From: Flaveria trinervia
Taxonomy: Eukaryota; Streptophyta; Magnoliopsida; Asterales; Asteraceae
NCBI GenBank assembly: GCA_025506515.1
Contig: CM046454.1
Location: forward strand, 37,560,503 to 37,624,502
DNA length: 64,000 nt
Reading direction: 5' to 3'
This document shows, in pieces, positions 11,201 to 24,212 of this stretch. The translations under genes were made by a program, and so were the position numbers. The notes below the pieces were generated by a model. That model ran no database searches and was not told where the DNA came from. It saw nothing but the letters and a program-made list of their open reading frames with translations. The stretch's first letter is position 1. Every line of letters starts with the position of its first letter.

Positions 11201-11635
11201 TAAGCATACATTCACTATATGAAAAATTAGTCGTTCCGCATCATGGAAATGCTTCTTCAGGATGGTAGAGGTGCTGAGGTTACCCTGGTATCCATGTTGG
11301 GCAAATGATAGATCAGTGGTGCCCTTTGGATACCCAGTGGGGAAAGTGGCATCATCCAGTTGTAGGGTTTGGCGAAGGATTGTTGGAGTGATGGCCACCT
11401 GACGGTTGTTGAGGAACAACTGGAGAGAGTCGGTGTCAATCTCCCCAGTGATGAGGGTGACGTTCATTCAGAACTGATGGAGGGATTCGGCATGAATGAT
11501 AGGATTTAGAAGGAAAGCCGTTTTGTATGGAGAGTTGATCATTAGATTAATGGCATTATCAAACTTTGTCCAGAAGGGTGATTTGGTAAGGTAAGCAACA
11601 CAGTTGTGTCGTGGTTTAAGCTTCATGTTCGCCAT
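8288..11635 (-). pseudogene. Element B ORF2, third gene (broken, best-preserved middle)
   Basis: The start is ATGGCGAACATG at 11635; the ancestral stop is TAG at 8290-8288. The N-terminal domain (KPRHNCVAYL, GYPKGTTDLSFAQHGYQG, WDQMSTR) is split among frames between 11635 and 10930. Bases 9819-8341 are open for 492 codons, the longest ORF2 stretch in the window. In order it contains a Lys/Arg-rich part (KRKRNASRK), a long amphipathic helical segment (DKLEIRRLEIEEIQARW-like and IMIRFIAKYIGRSLIEI), a Pro-rich linker (PLPQKPPQPQPIKP), KRKRRVLR followed by an acidic run, and the C-terminal domain (VRIWPDPRVSHRIHKK, LENKMVKKGL). A frameshift near 8410 diverts the final YYGPEFFFEG block. No membrane segment or signal peptide is visible. 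Function is unknown. Confidence 0.75.
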
Positions 11636-12307
11636 TGATGTGAGAGAAGGTTCTGAGTTTTTGAACATTAGGTTTGAGATGATGAAGCCCTGTAAGATAA
11701 GGTATTTATAGGGTACGGGTTATAAAGCAACTGAAGGGCTTGGTATGAGTCATCAGTAGTTTTAAACGACTGATGACGTGGTATTATCCTTCAGAGGTTG
11801 AAACAACTGAAGTCTTGGTTTTAGGCATCAGTAGTTATAAAGCTACTGAAGACCATGGTTTTAGCTTCAGATGTTGGAAACAACTGATAACTTGGTGTTG
11901 GTCATCAGTAGTTATGAAACTACTGAAGACATGGTTTTGTCATCAGTTGTTGTAAACAGCTGACAACGTGGTGTTAGTCATCGGTAGTTGTGAAACTACT
12001 GAAGGCGTGGTTTTGTCATCAGTTGTTTAAGATGAAGCATCAGTTTTAGAAATTACTGAAGAGAAAATTCTCATCAGTAGTTTTTGTCAATTCATAGCTT
12101 TTCAGCTATTTCATACTGTCCTAACACTTACTCATCAGTCTTTTTGGCTATTTTTCAGTTGTTTCATAGGACATCAGTACTTATCTGTTTGTACTTATAT
12201 CAGTAGTTATGATTGTATCAGTTCTTGTAACAGAATCAGTACTTATTTGTGATATGGTTACAAATGATCATCAGTACTTATTTACTGAGATCATCAGTAG
12301 TTATCAC
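11636..12307 (-). promoter_or_regulatory. Element B pol-ORF2 spacer with TATA box
   Basis: No gene is visible. The element-strand TATAAATA (TATTTATA on the plus strand, 11703-11710) lies 68-75 bp upstream of the ORF2 ATG. Beyond it, about 11740-12110, is an array of AACTACTGAAG / CATCAGTAGTT units like those in the LTR U3. The position and sequence mirror those of A and E. It is an inferred internal promoter. Confidence 0.55.
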
Positions 12308-12703
12308 TTATTCTAGCTGCAGCATACCAAGCCTTAACACTAGGTTTTGGAAAGTTGAACTATCCCAAGCTTAGTAAAATGTTTGCAAGCTCATCAGCAC
12401 TAGGCCAAACTTTGGATCAATCAGACCTTTTTCAAAGAGTGCCTAATAAAATGATGTCTGATCTCTATATGTTTGGTCCTAGAGTGCTGGATAGGATTCT
12501 TGACAATGCAAAGAGCTGAAGCACTGTCCATTAATAATGGAGTCTTAGTCTCTGTAATGCCATAATCCAAAAGTTGGTTCTGAAGCCAGAGTACCTGAGA
12601 AGTACAGCTTGCAGCAGCATGTACTCTGTTTCAGCAGTGGATGTAGCAACAGATGTTTGTTTCTTACTCTGCCAAAAATCAAACAGTTGCCTAGGAATTG
12701 ACA
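12308..12703 (-). pseudogene. Element B pol, C-terminal end (RNase H), part 2
   Basis: This continues the pol that is interrupted by C at 25109. It carries the RNase H end: QSKKQTSVATSTAETEY, DYGITETKTPLL-like residues and the QHSRTKHIEIRHHF region in broken frames. The ancestral stop TAA is at 12310-12308. Several small frameshifts and an altered C-terminus near 12400 make it non-functional as it stands. The join with 25109 becomes continuous once C and one TGACA copy are ignored. Confidence 0.8.
12699..12703. repeat. Target-site duplication of element C, left copy
   Basis: TGACA immediately before C's 5' LTR is repeated immediately after its 3' LTR. It lies in B's RNase H. Confidence 0.92.
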
Positions 12704-13586
12704 TGTTGGACCAAAAGAACCAATGAGCCAAGATCAGAAAACCTCTAAGTCCCACATGGTATCACAACAACTGCTGAAAGCCTCATCAGTAGTTTGACAA
12801 GTGCTGAAGACTTCAACAGCCGAGATCAAGTGCTGAAGACCTCAACAGCTGAAGAACTAAAGTACTGAAGTACAACAGCTGAAGAACACTAGTGCTAAAG
12901 CTGAAAGACCAAAGTACTGAAGTACAACAGCTGAAGAGTTTACAAGTATTGAAGATCAACAACTGATGTACAAAGTCTGAAGACAAAGACTGAAGACATC
13001 AGCTGATGATATCTACTAAAGTCATCAGCTGATGAAACACCTGAAGGTCAAAGTATGAAGATCAAGTACTGAAGCCTCAGTAGTTTGTCACAACTGCTGA
13101 AGAGTACTTCTTCAGTAGTTGTGATATCAGTAGTTTTATATTTTTATGTTTCAGTAGTTTTGTAAAACGACTGAAGAGCTTGTTCTTCAGTCGTTGTAGT
13201 TTCAGTAGTTTTATATTTTGTACTTAACACTCTGATATGTTCTCAGTAGTTGTGAACATTTCAGTAGTTTGTTAAGAGTTAGTTATTTTTGTATTAGATC
13301 TGCCAGTTGTCACTTTCCGTGATAACAGCAGTGATTGTTGCATTCTATATAAGGAGTGATAACCTATTGTAATACGTGATGAATGAATGAATGGATGAAT
13401 GAACGATTGATTGGAAATATCTACATCTATAAACATTCCTTGAAATCAGAAATATATTCTCTCCCTATAACCGTATGCGCTCTTAATAATACAAGTGTCG
13501 ATTGCTTGCTACAATTTTCTAATTCTTGTTCATATTCCGCTGCTTTGAATCCTAATACATCAAACTTGTGATCGCTGATCCTGTCA
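12704..13586 (+). repeat. Element C 5' LTR (883 bp)
   Basis: It runs from TGTTGGACC to GATCCTGTCA. U3 holds AACAGCTGAAGAAC and GTACTGAAGTACAACAGC repeats, then TTCAGTAGTTTTATA units. TATATAAG is at 13346-13353. Just downstream is a GAATGAATGAATGGATGAATGA microsatellite-like run. Compared with the 3' LTR, differences include an unusually high share of single-base indels. Confidence 0.93.
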
Positions 13587-13588
13587 AA

Positions 13589-13600
13589 TGGTATCAGAGC
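13589..13600 (+). other. Element C primer binding site
   Basis: TGGTATCAGAGC lies two bases after the LTR and is complementary to the 3' end of plant initiator methionine tRNA. It primes minus-strand synthesis. Confidence 0.92.
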
Positions 13601-13819
13601 AGGTTAATCATTGATCGATCTAATATTGATCATTGAAACTGCTATTCAAGATCTAATTTTGATTGAATTAGCTTTTGTTATTGCAAGAAACGGTTATAGA
13701 GATTGAATTTTCTGTATTTCTGATCATTCATCCTGAGATCTTCTCTTGGTTTTCATTGAGTTTTGTGGTGGTCTGTTAAAACTTTTAAAAGCTTGAACTA
13801 AATTGTTTTTGAACTGAAA

Positions 13820-16626
13820 ATGACTACTCCCTCCAATGATCCTCACAATACTGGTTCCTCAACCAATCCACCATGCTGGTTAGGAATGAGTATAACAAAT
13901 GGCAAAGACGTATGCTCCATCACCTGTCTGTTAACAGCGCGAGTGTTGGACATCAGTGGTACATGGTCCACACAAGCCTATGGTGAATAACCCGGAAACC
14001 AATCAAATGGTTCCGAAGAGGAGGGAGCAATAGTCAGATGAGGACAAGAAGTTGCTTGAATTGATGCAAAAGCCCATGGAATTCTGGCCATGGCACTGCC
14101 AAATGAATATATTCTGGGCTAATGCATCATGAACTGCCCATGACCTCTGGAATGCCTTGAAAGAACAATTTGGAGGAACAGATGAGGTCTTGGCAAATAA
14201 TAGAGAAATTCTTGCCCAACAATGAGACATTCTCTCATAGAAAGGTGAGACACTGACTCAACAATATGAGCGGTTCTCTTGTTTGATCTCTGAACTAAAA
14301 ATGGTCAAACTTGAATACACCAATATTCAGATGAATAACAGATTTCTCAGATCACTGCCTGAGAGATGGGACACATTACTATTGTCCTACGCTCCAGTGC
14401 AAGTTTGGACAAACTATCTCTCACCCAACTCCATGGGAAACTACTCACGTTTGAGAGAGAGATAGAACAGAAAGAAAAGCTGTCTTCATCTGGAAAGCTC
14501 ACTGAAGACTTTGTACCAGGCAACACTGCCTTGGTGGGTCATGAGTCAGAATATGCTTCATCTGAATGTCAGTATGATGAGCATATAATTTCTCTTCAAG
14601 CACTTCTGATTCTGCATTTGTGAGTGTTGATGGTCAGTTTACTGGGTGTATAATGACAATCTATGCTTCATTATGGATGATCTCAAGGGGATTGCTGATA
14701 TGACTTAGAAGAGATGGATATTTGAGCCAAATGGCCTTGATAAATATCAGATCTCAGAAGTTCTATAAAGAACTGGAAGAAAATTCCCAGGACTCTCTGC
14801 AAAACCAAAGTTGGTTTTGACAAGAGCAAGTTGAGGTGTCACAAATGCCAAAGGCTTGGACACTTTGCAAGAGAGTGTAGATCAACTGGATCTAACTCCA
14901 CTGCACCCTTTGTGACTTTTCCTGGCAATAGTCAACAACACAGAGGGCAACATCCTATCACCTCTAGTCATCATCCTCAACAATCTCCAGCATATTTTGT
15001 TCCTTGGGTCAAATGCCATATCCTTACCCTTGTTATTACATGCCACAGTCAAATCAAGTTCAAGTTCCTATGGCACCACAACCTCATGCACTACCAGAAC
15101 CTCAGCCTTCCCAATCTCATCAACAAACTCACCTCAACAACACAGCTTCTTCACCCCAGGAGTTGTTGACTGAGCAGTTTACCAGATGACATGTCTGGTC
15201 ATGATCAACTGTTCTCAGGTGCTGGTCAACATGGTGGTGATAGTCCTTTTGGAATCTAGCTCTTATGGCTTTGGAGTCTGCTGATACTTCATTTTCTAAT
15301 GCCTCTACATCTCAGGTATCACAGGTATCCTCTGAGGCAAAGCCAAATTATGTTCTGAACCATGCATAGCAGCATTTGCTTCAATTAGAGAAGCAAATGT
15401 AGCTCTAATTAATAAGAACATTGAGCTAGACAACAATTTCCAAAAATAAAGCTGAGTTTGAGTCTGTGCTTAAAGATAAAGATGATGAGATTTATAAACT
15501 GAATTGCCAAATAATTGATGATAAGGCTAGAGAAGAAGTACTTCTAGAGAAGTACAAAGATCTCAAGAAACCCTTGCAGTTACCCAGGTAGAGTGTGATA
15601 GATGGGTACAATCATGCAAGGTTTTGAAATGCTTCTGAGTAAGCAATCTGCTTCAAATGTGAAGTTTGGAATTGGTTACAATCACACTGCTCCACCTACA
15701 GATTTTACCCCAAGAGCAGAGGTAGAATCTGATGGTGAGAGTGATAACCAATCCATCACATCATGTGATCTACCTTCTGATACAGCACATCAGAAGTAGC
15801 AGTCAGCATCAAGCCCTCTTTGAACCTATCAGCTGATGTTGATGGTTCAAATGCTGACATTCACATGATTAATGAGTTGATCAACTCAGGAGTTAATTCT
15901 GAAGGTCCTGAAAGGACTAGAGAGCAGGATTTAACACCTGAAGTTCAAACTTCAACTGCTGTCAGTACTGAAGAGAAGAAAACTGGCAGAGAAAGAGTTT
16001 GAAGACTACTAAAGACTGTCAAGAAAGCAACATGCTTCCAAAGCATTGAAGAACAAGTCTTCTGTTGCTTCACCCCTCTTTAGTTGATGATCAACCTAAG
16101 ATGAAGAAGAAACCATGTGAAGTATGTGGTTTGTTCAATCATCTTACAGATGATTGTTGTACAAAAGAGGTTCCAAACTCAAACTAAAAGAAGAAATTAA
16201 TGAGAAATGGTAAAAATGAAACTGAGTTTGAGACCACATTTGTATCAGCAACATCAAATCCTGTAACCCTTAAGTCCTCAAAGAAATCCAAAAAGGAAGG
16301 GGTTAAACAGGTGACAGCTGAGGGTGCTCAAAGAAGAAGGTGCAACATAGGAACTTATCAAACTCCACTAGCAATGTGTCTGATGAGCTGAAAGCTTTAT
16401 CACAAAATCAGACACAGCTGGTTATGATGGTTCAACATCTGTTGGGTAGAGTTAACCACTAGATGCTCCTATGTTGAAACCACAGAAAAGGAGGTCCAAG
16501 CCAAAGGACTCCTCTTCTACACCATCTTCTTCCTCTCAGACTGTTGTTTCAAAAAAACTGTTAGTTTACCATCTATTGATGAGACCAGCCCAAAACCAAA
16601 AAGGTTGGGTCTCTAAAACTAACTAA
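13820..16626 (+). pseudogene. Element C gag (broken)
   Basis: The start is MTTPSNDPHNTGSS at 13820, identical in position to that of E. A copia-type gag domain follows (HDLWNALKEQFGGTDEVL-like, SLPERWDTLLLSY, LSLTQLHGKLLTFEREIEQK). A CCHC zinc knuckle (RCHKCQRLGHFARECR, 14837-14878) is next, then a Gln/Pro/Ser-rich part, a coiled-coil-like stretch (15340-15600) and a second knuckle (KPCEVCGLFNHLTDDC, near 16110-16155). It ends LTKTN-like at TAA 16624-16626, just before protease. Gag packages the RNA and forms the particle. More than ten frame breaks are present. Confidence 0.82.
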
Positions 16627-16642
16627 ATGTTTATTTCTGCAG

Positions 16643-19600
16643 GGTTCTTCAACATGCCAAAGTAGCATCTGGTATGTAGACAGTGGGGGATCTATGCACA
16701 TGACTGGGAACAGCTCTCTTCTTCATGACTACTCTCAAGGAAAGAAGGGATTTGTCTCTTTTGCAATGATGCTAGGGTTACATCATCGGTAAGGGCTTTG
16801 TCTCCAATGGAGAAATCAAATTTGATGATGTTATCATGTGGAAAATCTCAGTACAATCTCTTGAGTGTCAGTCAAATGTGTGATAAAGGCCATGTTGCCC
16901 TTTTCACCAGTCAAAACTGTAGGATTCTGTCATCCAAAGTTTTTCACTTGATTGACAAGGTGATGGATGATCACACTCTCCTGACAGCCAACAGGACAAG
17001 AAGAGTGTATGCCTTAGATCTTTCTAAGAAGATAGATCTCAAAGGAAATCCTTGCCTATTTTCCAAAGCCTCTTCTCAAGAATCTAAACTGTGGCACAGG
17101 AGGCGGGTCATGTTAATCTCAAAACATGATAAGCTTACCCACAATAGTTTAGTCAGAGGCTTACCAATAAGGAGTTCCACTGTGATGAAACCTGCACTGC
17201 GTGTTTAAAAGGAAAACACACAGTCTCATCCCTCCTATTGAAATGTCTAAGTCCACTGCCTGCTTGCAATTACTGCATATGGGTCTATTGGTCCTGTGAG
17301 AGTAATAAGCATGGCAAAGAAGAAATACTGTCTGGTAATTGTGGATGATTACTCCAGATTTGTATGGACTTTCTTTCTACATTCAAAGGATGAGGCTGCA
17401 CAGAAGATTATTCACTTTGTGCTGTATATTGAGAAACAGTATTCCCTTCCAGTCAAGTGTATTAGGAGTGACAATGGAACTGAGTTCAGAAATCATACAC
17501 TTGATGACTTCTATCTTTCAAAGGGAATCAAAAGGCAGTTCAGCATTCCAAGGACTCCAGAACAAAATGAGTAGTGGAGAGAAAGAACAGGACCCTCATT
17601 GAAGCTGCAAGGTCCATGCTGGCTGACTCAGGTTTGCCACTGACCTTTTGGGCTGAAGCTGTCAACACAGCTTGCTATGTGCAAAATAGAGTTTTAGTAA
17701 ATCAGAGGTTGATGAAGACTCCATATGAAGTCCTCCATCATTTGGCTCCTCTGATTTCATTTTTCAAAGCATTTGGGTGTCCCTGTTTTATTCTCAACAC
17801 AAAGGATCAACTCCATAAATTTGATCCTAAGGTGGATGCAGGGTACTTTGTTGGTTTATTCATCTACTTGCAAAGCATACAGAGTCTTCAACTGCAGAAC
17901 AAATGGTTGAAGAAACTCTACATGTAAGTTCAATGAATCTCCAAAGGACAAGATTCCACAAAGCCTTGTGGAGTTATTTGATTTGGACATACTGCAATAT
18001 GTTCCTTATCAACTCCTGCTGTTGCTCCTGTCAACAGTTCACCACCTGGTGGTACTGCTGATGATGACGATGATTGCAGTACTCACCTCTTCAGGTTTAG
18101 TGATCAGCTGCCTGACTCAGCTAGACCTGATGTTCCTGTAGCTCCAGTAGCACCATCCACAACAAATGCTGATGAGATCTCTTCGAATTCAACTTCCTTT
18201 GAATTACCATCCACTGATGGTTTCAAGGAAATGATTCACCATCACCATCTGTTGCTGCTGAGCCTGCTACACACACTTGCACAGATCTCATTGTGTATCA
18301 AGATCTGAAGAATCACCCTATGTCTCAAATCATTGGTGATATCACTGCTGGAGTATCAACAAGAAGTCAATTGTCAAACTTCTACTTCTATGCTCTCTTC
18401 ATCAGTCAGCAAGAGCCAAAGAATTATCACATTGCTTTAAGGACAATGGATGGGTTGATGCCATGCAGCTTGAGCTTCTTCAGTTCAAGAAACAGCAAGT
18501 GTGGGAACTGGTTCTCTACCTCCAGGTAGTGTGCAATAGGCACTAAATGGGGTTTAGGAACAAAACTGATGAAATGGGCTTATTGTTAAGAACAAGGCCA
18601 GACTGGTTGTTCAGGGGTTTGCATAGGAAGAAGGTATTGATTATGATGAAACCTTTGCCCCTGTAGCCAGACTGGAAGCAATTCGATTGTTTTTAGCTTA
18701 TGCTGCTTATCAAAACCTTAAAGTTTTTCAAATGGATGTCAAAAGTGCATTTTTGTATGGAAAAATAAAAGAAGAGGTTTATGTATGTCAACCTCCAGGC
18801 TTGAGGACATAAACATCCTAATTGGGTGTATAAGCTTGATAAGGCTCTTTATGGGTTTAAAACAAGCTCCCAGAGCCTGGTATGAGACATTATCAAACTT
18901 TCTTCTGGAAAATAATTCACTAGAGGCTCCATAGATAAGACTTTATTCATTAAGAAAGCTAGGCAGCATAATCTACTTGTTCAATTTATGTAGATGATAT
19001 TATTTTTGCATCCTCTGATCCAAAGTTGTGTGATGCCTTTACAAAGTTGATGCAACAGAAGTTTGAAATAAGTGCCATGGGAGAATTACACTTCTTTCTG
19101 GGGTTGCAAATCAAACAAAAGGCTGATGGAATTTTTCATTCATCAGTCCAAAATACAAAAGATCTTTTGCAAAAGTTTGATTTACAAAACTGTAAGTCCT
19201 GTTCTACCCCCATGTGCAGCACCACACAACTGGATACAGATCAGAAAGGTAAAGTGGTTGATGAAACACTTACAGATGTATGATTGGGTCCTTGATGTAT
19301 TTAACAGCTTCTAGACCAGATATTATGTTTGCTACATGTGTTTGTGCTAGATTTCAGGCTGCACCTAAAGAGTCTCATCTGATTGCAGTCAAGAGGATCT
19401 TTATAATCTGCAAGGCACTCCATCTCTAGGTTTATGGTATTCTACTGGACATTCTGGTAAATTAGTTGCTTTTTCTGACAGTGACTATGCAGGGTGTAAG
19501 TTGACCAGGAAATCAACTTCTGGTGGATGTTAATTCCTAGGCAACTGCTTGATTTCTTGGTAGAGCAAGAAACAGACCTCAGTTGCTACATCAACTGCGA

Positions 19601-19925
19601 AGCAGAGTACATTGCTGCTGCAAGTTGTACATCTCAGGTACTCTGGCTTCAAACCAACTTCTGGATTATGGCATTTCAGAGACTAAGACTCCATTGTTAA
19701 GGATAGTGCTTCAGCTCTTTGCATTGTCAAAAATCCAGTCCAGCACTCTAGGACCAAACATATAGAGATCAGACATCATTTTATAAGGGATTGTTTTGAA
19801 AAAGGTCTGATTGATCCTAAGTTTGTGCCTAGTGCTGATGAGCTTGCAAACATTTTTACTAAGCCTTGGATAGTTCAACTTTCCAAAACCTGGTGTTAAG
19901 GCTTGGTATGCTGCAGCTAGAATAA
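16643..19925 (+). pseudogene. Element C pol: protease, integrase, RT, RNase H (broken)
   Basis: Protease begins SIWYVDSGGSMHMTG (about 16660-16710) with the catalytic DSG. The pre-integrase zinc region has SKLWHRR (about 17085) and CTACLKGKH-like residues near 17195. The integrase core shows VIVDDYSRFVWTF, RSDNGTEFRNH and the Glu in ERKNRTLIEAARSMLADSG (17335-17640). In the RT, YVDD is at 18987-18998. RNase H shows SDSDYAGCKLTRKSTSGGC near 19480. The ancestral stop is at 19923-19925. Frameshifts and stops (for example the TAG in SW*SKK near 19561) recur every 100-400 bases. All catalytic motifs remain readable, so decay is recent or partly artefactual. Confidence 0.85.
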
Positions 19926-20661
19926 ATGACAACTACTGATGATCTTAGTAATAAGTACTGATGATCATTAGTACCTATGTCACATATAAGTACTGATGAG
20001 CGTTCTTACCCTCAGTAGTTTTTATAACTACTGAAGGCTAAATGTCTCATAAGTACTGAAGTACTTCATCTGTTCTAAACTACTGATGCAGTTACAACTG
20101 CTACAATCAGTAAAAATAGATAAGTACTGATGTCCTATGAAACAATTGAAATCAGCTAAAAGACTGATGAATGTGTTGAGGACAGTATGAAACAGCTGAA
20201 AAGCTAAGAATTGACGGAAAACAGCTGAAGAGAACTTTCTCTTTAGTCGTTTGTACAACTGCTGTTTCCATTCTAAACAACTGAAGCAAAACCATGTCTG
20301 AGTAGTTTTATAACTACTGATGACTAATACCAAGTCTTCAGTTGTTTACAACAGCTGATGACAAAACCACTGTCTTCAGTAGTTTCATAACTACTGATGA
20401 CTAACACCAAGTCCTCAGTATTTCACTCATCTGAAGTCAAAACCACGGTCTTCAGTAGTTTTCTAAACTACTGATGCCTAACACCACGACTTCAGCTGTT
20501 TCAACGTCTGAAAGGATAATACCATGTCAACGGTCGTTTAAAACTACTGATGACTAACACCACATCCTTCAATCGTTTTCTTACCCGTACTCTAAATACC
20601 CTAACCTAAGCTCTCAATGCTTCATCTTCTTCAACCTAACGTTCCTCTCCAAAACTTCTCC
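19926..20661 (+). promoter_or_regulatory. Element C pol-ORF2 spacer
   Basis: No gene is visible. From about 20010 to 20570 it carries alternating CAGTAGTTTTATAACTACTGATGAC and GTTGTTTACAACAGCTGATGAC units. Where A, B and E have TATAAATA, this copy has TCTAAATA (20591-20598), 71 bp before the ORF2 ATG, so its TATA appears mutated. Confidence 0.5.
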
Positions 20662-23600
20662 ATGGCGTCCATGCAAATTAAACCGCGACACAACTGTGTT
20701 GCCTACCTCATAAATCGCCTATCTGGACTAAGTTCGATACTGCTATCGATCTTATGGTTCAGTCCTAATACCATACGGCATTTCTTCTGAATCCCATACT
20801 ACATGCCGAATCCCTTCAACAATTTTGGATGAATGTTACTGTTACCACTGAGGAGAACAACACACCAACCCTCCAGTCGGTCGTAAACCACAAAGAAGTA
20901 GTCATCACTCCTGAAATAATCCGCCAAATTCTTCAACTGAATGATGCTAGTTCTCCTGCTGGATATCCGAAGGGCACCATAGATCTATCCTTTGCTCAAC
21001 ATGGATATCAAGGCGATCTCAATGCCTCCACTATCATGAAGAAACACTTTAATGACGCTGAGCGCCTGATTTTTCACATGGTGAATGTATGTTTGGCCCC
21101 TAAGACGTCGTCTTGGGATCAAATGTCGACAAAATGGCAGCAGGTAATGTATTCTATTCTTGAGCAACAACCACTAAGTTTTTCAGAAATAATATTTTAG
21201 AGCTCAAGGATATGGCTCAAAAACTAACTGCCAACCGTTGGATACTATATCCACGGTTCATCATGGCCATCATTACAAACCAGCTTAATGCTGAGGGACT
21301 TGTTGGCTTGGGAGTCCCTGCTACGGCTGTTCTGCCGGAAGTATACTCCCGGCACAACTCTGAATGGACACTCAAAATGGATGCCAAGCTGCGAAAACCC
21401 ACGCAGCTGGAACCCACAGCCACCACCTCCAAATCCAAAGTCCCCACCAACCCACCAAAAAGAAACCAAAAACGGCTACTCCGGGAATTGAGTCCCCTGA
21501 GGATGCCCCTGCAACACAAACGCAGGATATATCCACTAGTCCAAACCCCCTAGTGGATACAATGACTCTTCCAGCCATAGCCGCTCAGGCTTCCTCCCAA
21601 CAGGAGCCTGCAAGCAACCACAACAGGGGTACCTACATATCTGGGATCTTCCTCACTTGAGGGGATTGCCATTGAAGAGCACCACCTCCCCAGGTGCACA
21701 CTGCTTCTATCCCTTCACCCCAAACAACCGCCCCTCACAGCCCAACTTTATTAGTTGCACAAGTGCTGACTCAACTGCACTCCTCACCCCCTCCCCAGCA
21801 ACCACTTACTACTAGGAATACCTCTACAATTAAGGGGGAGGAACACAGTGCATTGAGAACCCACAACACAGGGGTTTACCACTTCTATCTCCTGGTGTAG
21901 ACAAGGAGCTTAGAATATCTAGTGAGGCTGCCACCTCCTCTAACTCAGCACATGATCAGAGTGGGGCTGGTAATATTGCTAAGACCTCACTAGAGGCAAC
22001 AGCTGATGATGGACACTGTCCTGAGGCTGGAAGTCCCCAGTACCAAGCACAAGGGGCACATGCATCAACTGGTCTACACCCAGTGCATGTAAATCCTTCT
22101 CTAAGCAGGAGGTCAGATGATTCAGTTTCGGCTGATGATGACCGGGGCTTTTTCTACGAGTTCTTGCCAGAACACAATCCTTGAAGAGAAGGTCAGTAGG
22201 CTGCAAAACCTACTTGATCAACTCTCACAAGGAGCAAGACCATCTGCCTCTACCCACCATAGATGGCACCTTCACTTGAAGGTTTCCCAAACACTGAGCC
22301 ACTTCAAACTCCACCACCTGCCTCTGCTTCAGGCCCTACTTCTCAGGAACAGAACCCTCCTGAGCAAATAGGTGCTGCACTTCAAAATTCTCTCTCTCAT
22401 CACACCCATAATCACTGATATTGTAACTAAAGCCATGGGAGAGAGGCTTTCCTCAACTTTACAGCCCTTGGTTGATGCTGCTATCCAAAAGACTCTTTCT
22501 GCGGTACAAACCCCTCTCTCCAATGCAACCAAAAAGGGGAGAGTACTGCAGTGAAGAAGAAAAGAAGGGAAAAGAACAGAGGAGAAGAAGGAAGAGAAGC
22601 AAGCCACAAGAGAGGAGAAAGAAAAGCAACCTCTGCTCACTTACAAGCGAAAGAGAAGTGCTGATGATCACACTGCTGAAGACAAATCCTTGGAGGAGCT
22701 GGTCAAGAAGCTGACACTACACACAGCCGATCCATGGATAAAATAATTGAACAACTCTTCAGGCAGGGGTTTGACACAGCCACACTGGATAGTGAGATCA
22801 GAAGGTTGGAAGTACAAGAGATACAAACCCGATGGGCAGGGTATGATGCTCTTGAGAAAGAGAGATTGGAAATAATGATCCGCTTCATTGCAAAATATTT
22901 AGGAAGATCATTAGTGGAGATTCGCGCATGGACCAGGGACAGCATTCTGGCTATAGCCACCAGAATCTGTCTGTCTGAGCAATTCAACAAAGGGATTATT
23001 GTGGGCCCTTGATGAGGCTGGGGCTGGTAAAAGGTTAGAGATGGCTAAACTCACAAAGGCGAAACTAACTACAAAGATGCTGGATCAACCTTCCCTTCCA
23101 CCCACTCAAACAGATCCTATCCCTCAAATCTCCCAACCAATCTCTAAGCCAAAATCCAAACATCCTCATTCTTCAAAACAACTCCTTCACCAACACAATT
23201 CCTTCACCAACACAACCATCATCCAGTGATGTACCAGAGAAGGAGGAGACGGGTGCTGAGGATGGAAGAAGAAGAAGAAGAGGAGGATGAAGATGATAGT
23301 CTGCCACTCTCTGCTGTTCTGAAGCTACCAAAACCCCGAAGTCAACCCATGATCACATCTGACTCTCAAAGGGAAATGGTCAGAGTCAAGATAGAAGAAG
23401 AAGAACAGCAGAAATAGCACGATGAGCAACTGTTGAAGATGGTTGACAAGGATTTCCTCAGTCATCATCTATTCAAGCCATGAAAGGGCATGCTCAAAGG
23501 CTGTACACTCTCAGGCACACCTTTCAATATCAGAAGGAGAGAGTGAGCGTATGGCCAGACCCCAGGGTGAGTTCTAGAATCCATAAAAGAACAATTCCAC

Positions 23601-24007
23601 AACAGATACAACGGCCAGGTACGAAAAACAATAGAGTCTACCATCATATTGGCCGTTGTAGTCTCACCTTGGGAAATCATTGATGAATTCAGAAAGCTCA
23701 CCAAGCAAAGAAGACCCCTCAAGCTTTTAGAAAACAAGATGATTAAGAAGGGGTTGCTATATAAAAGCTTGAAGACATCCAGAAGAATGAGCTCCAGTTA
23801 CTCCTTGAAGGCAACCATCCTGATGAATTGTATATAGGGAGGTAACTACGGGGAGCTGAAAAATGGCAGGACCATGAAGTACTTATCAGAGTACTATGGT
23901 CCAGAGTTCTTCTTCGAAGGAGGAGTAGAAGAACTCTCTCAGGAGGAACAAGTTGTCTCCTCGAGGCCTATGTTCGTGAGTCATACAGACTCATTATGGG
24001 GAAGTAA
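20662..24007 (+). pseudogene. Element C ORF2, third gene (broken)
   Basis: Start ATGGCGTCCATG; stop TAA at 24005-24007. Readable blocks: KPRHNCVAYL; a long N-terminal piece 20829-21200 (VVITPEIIRQILQLNDA, GYPKGTIDLSFAQHGYQG, KKHFNDAERLIFHMVNVCL, WDQMSTKWQQVMYSILEQQ); GLVGLGVPATAVLPEVYSRH; a Pro-rich linker; SMDKIIEQLFRQGFDTATLD followed by IRRLEVQEIQTRW and IMIRFIAKYLGRSLVEIRAW (22734-22990); the RRRRRVLRMEEEEEEEDEDD switch (23226-23290); and the C-terminal SVWPDPRVSSRIHKR and YYGPEFFFEGG. At least ten frame breaks. The N-terminal domain is best read from this copy. Function is unknown. Confidence 0.75.
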
Positions 24008-24212
24008 ATCTCATGAATGGGATAACAACTCTGTGTGCAGTTCCCCAAAACAGAGTTCCCATTCATACTCTTCCAAACAAATATTTGAGATTTCTTCCCA
24101 GGCGGAGCTTACATGGGTCATCTTCTCTACTGATCAAGAAGGAAAAAGACCAACGTTTTGCCAACAATAAGTGGGATAATAAATAAGTTAGAGGTTTTGG
24201 CTGCATTGGTTC

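Larger units (their letters stand above)
7222..12703 (-). mobile_element. Element B, 3' part: LTR, ORF2, spacer, end of pol
   Basis: This is a family member on the minus strand. Read in its own direction it shows the last part of pol (12703-12308), spacer, ORF2 (11635-8288), polypurine tract and 3' LTR (8067-7222). It is cut at 12703 by element C, and its pol resumes at 25109. The last five bases (12699-12703, TGACA) are duplicated at 25109-25113 because of C's insertion. The flank at 7217-7221 is GATTT; the matching duplication would be at B's deleted 5' end. Confidence 0.9.

Noticed and set aside
13383..13571. 62-codon frame starting MNEWMNERL
   Set aside because: It is produced by the GAATGAATG run downstream of the TATA in C's LTR.
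13589..13600. tRNA-like sequence TGGTATCAGAGC
   Set aside because: It is only the 12-base complement of the tRNA 3' end, a primer binding site after the LTR. There is no tRNA gene fold.
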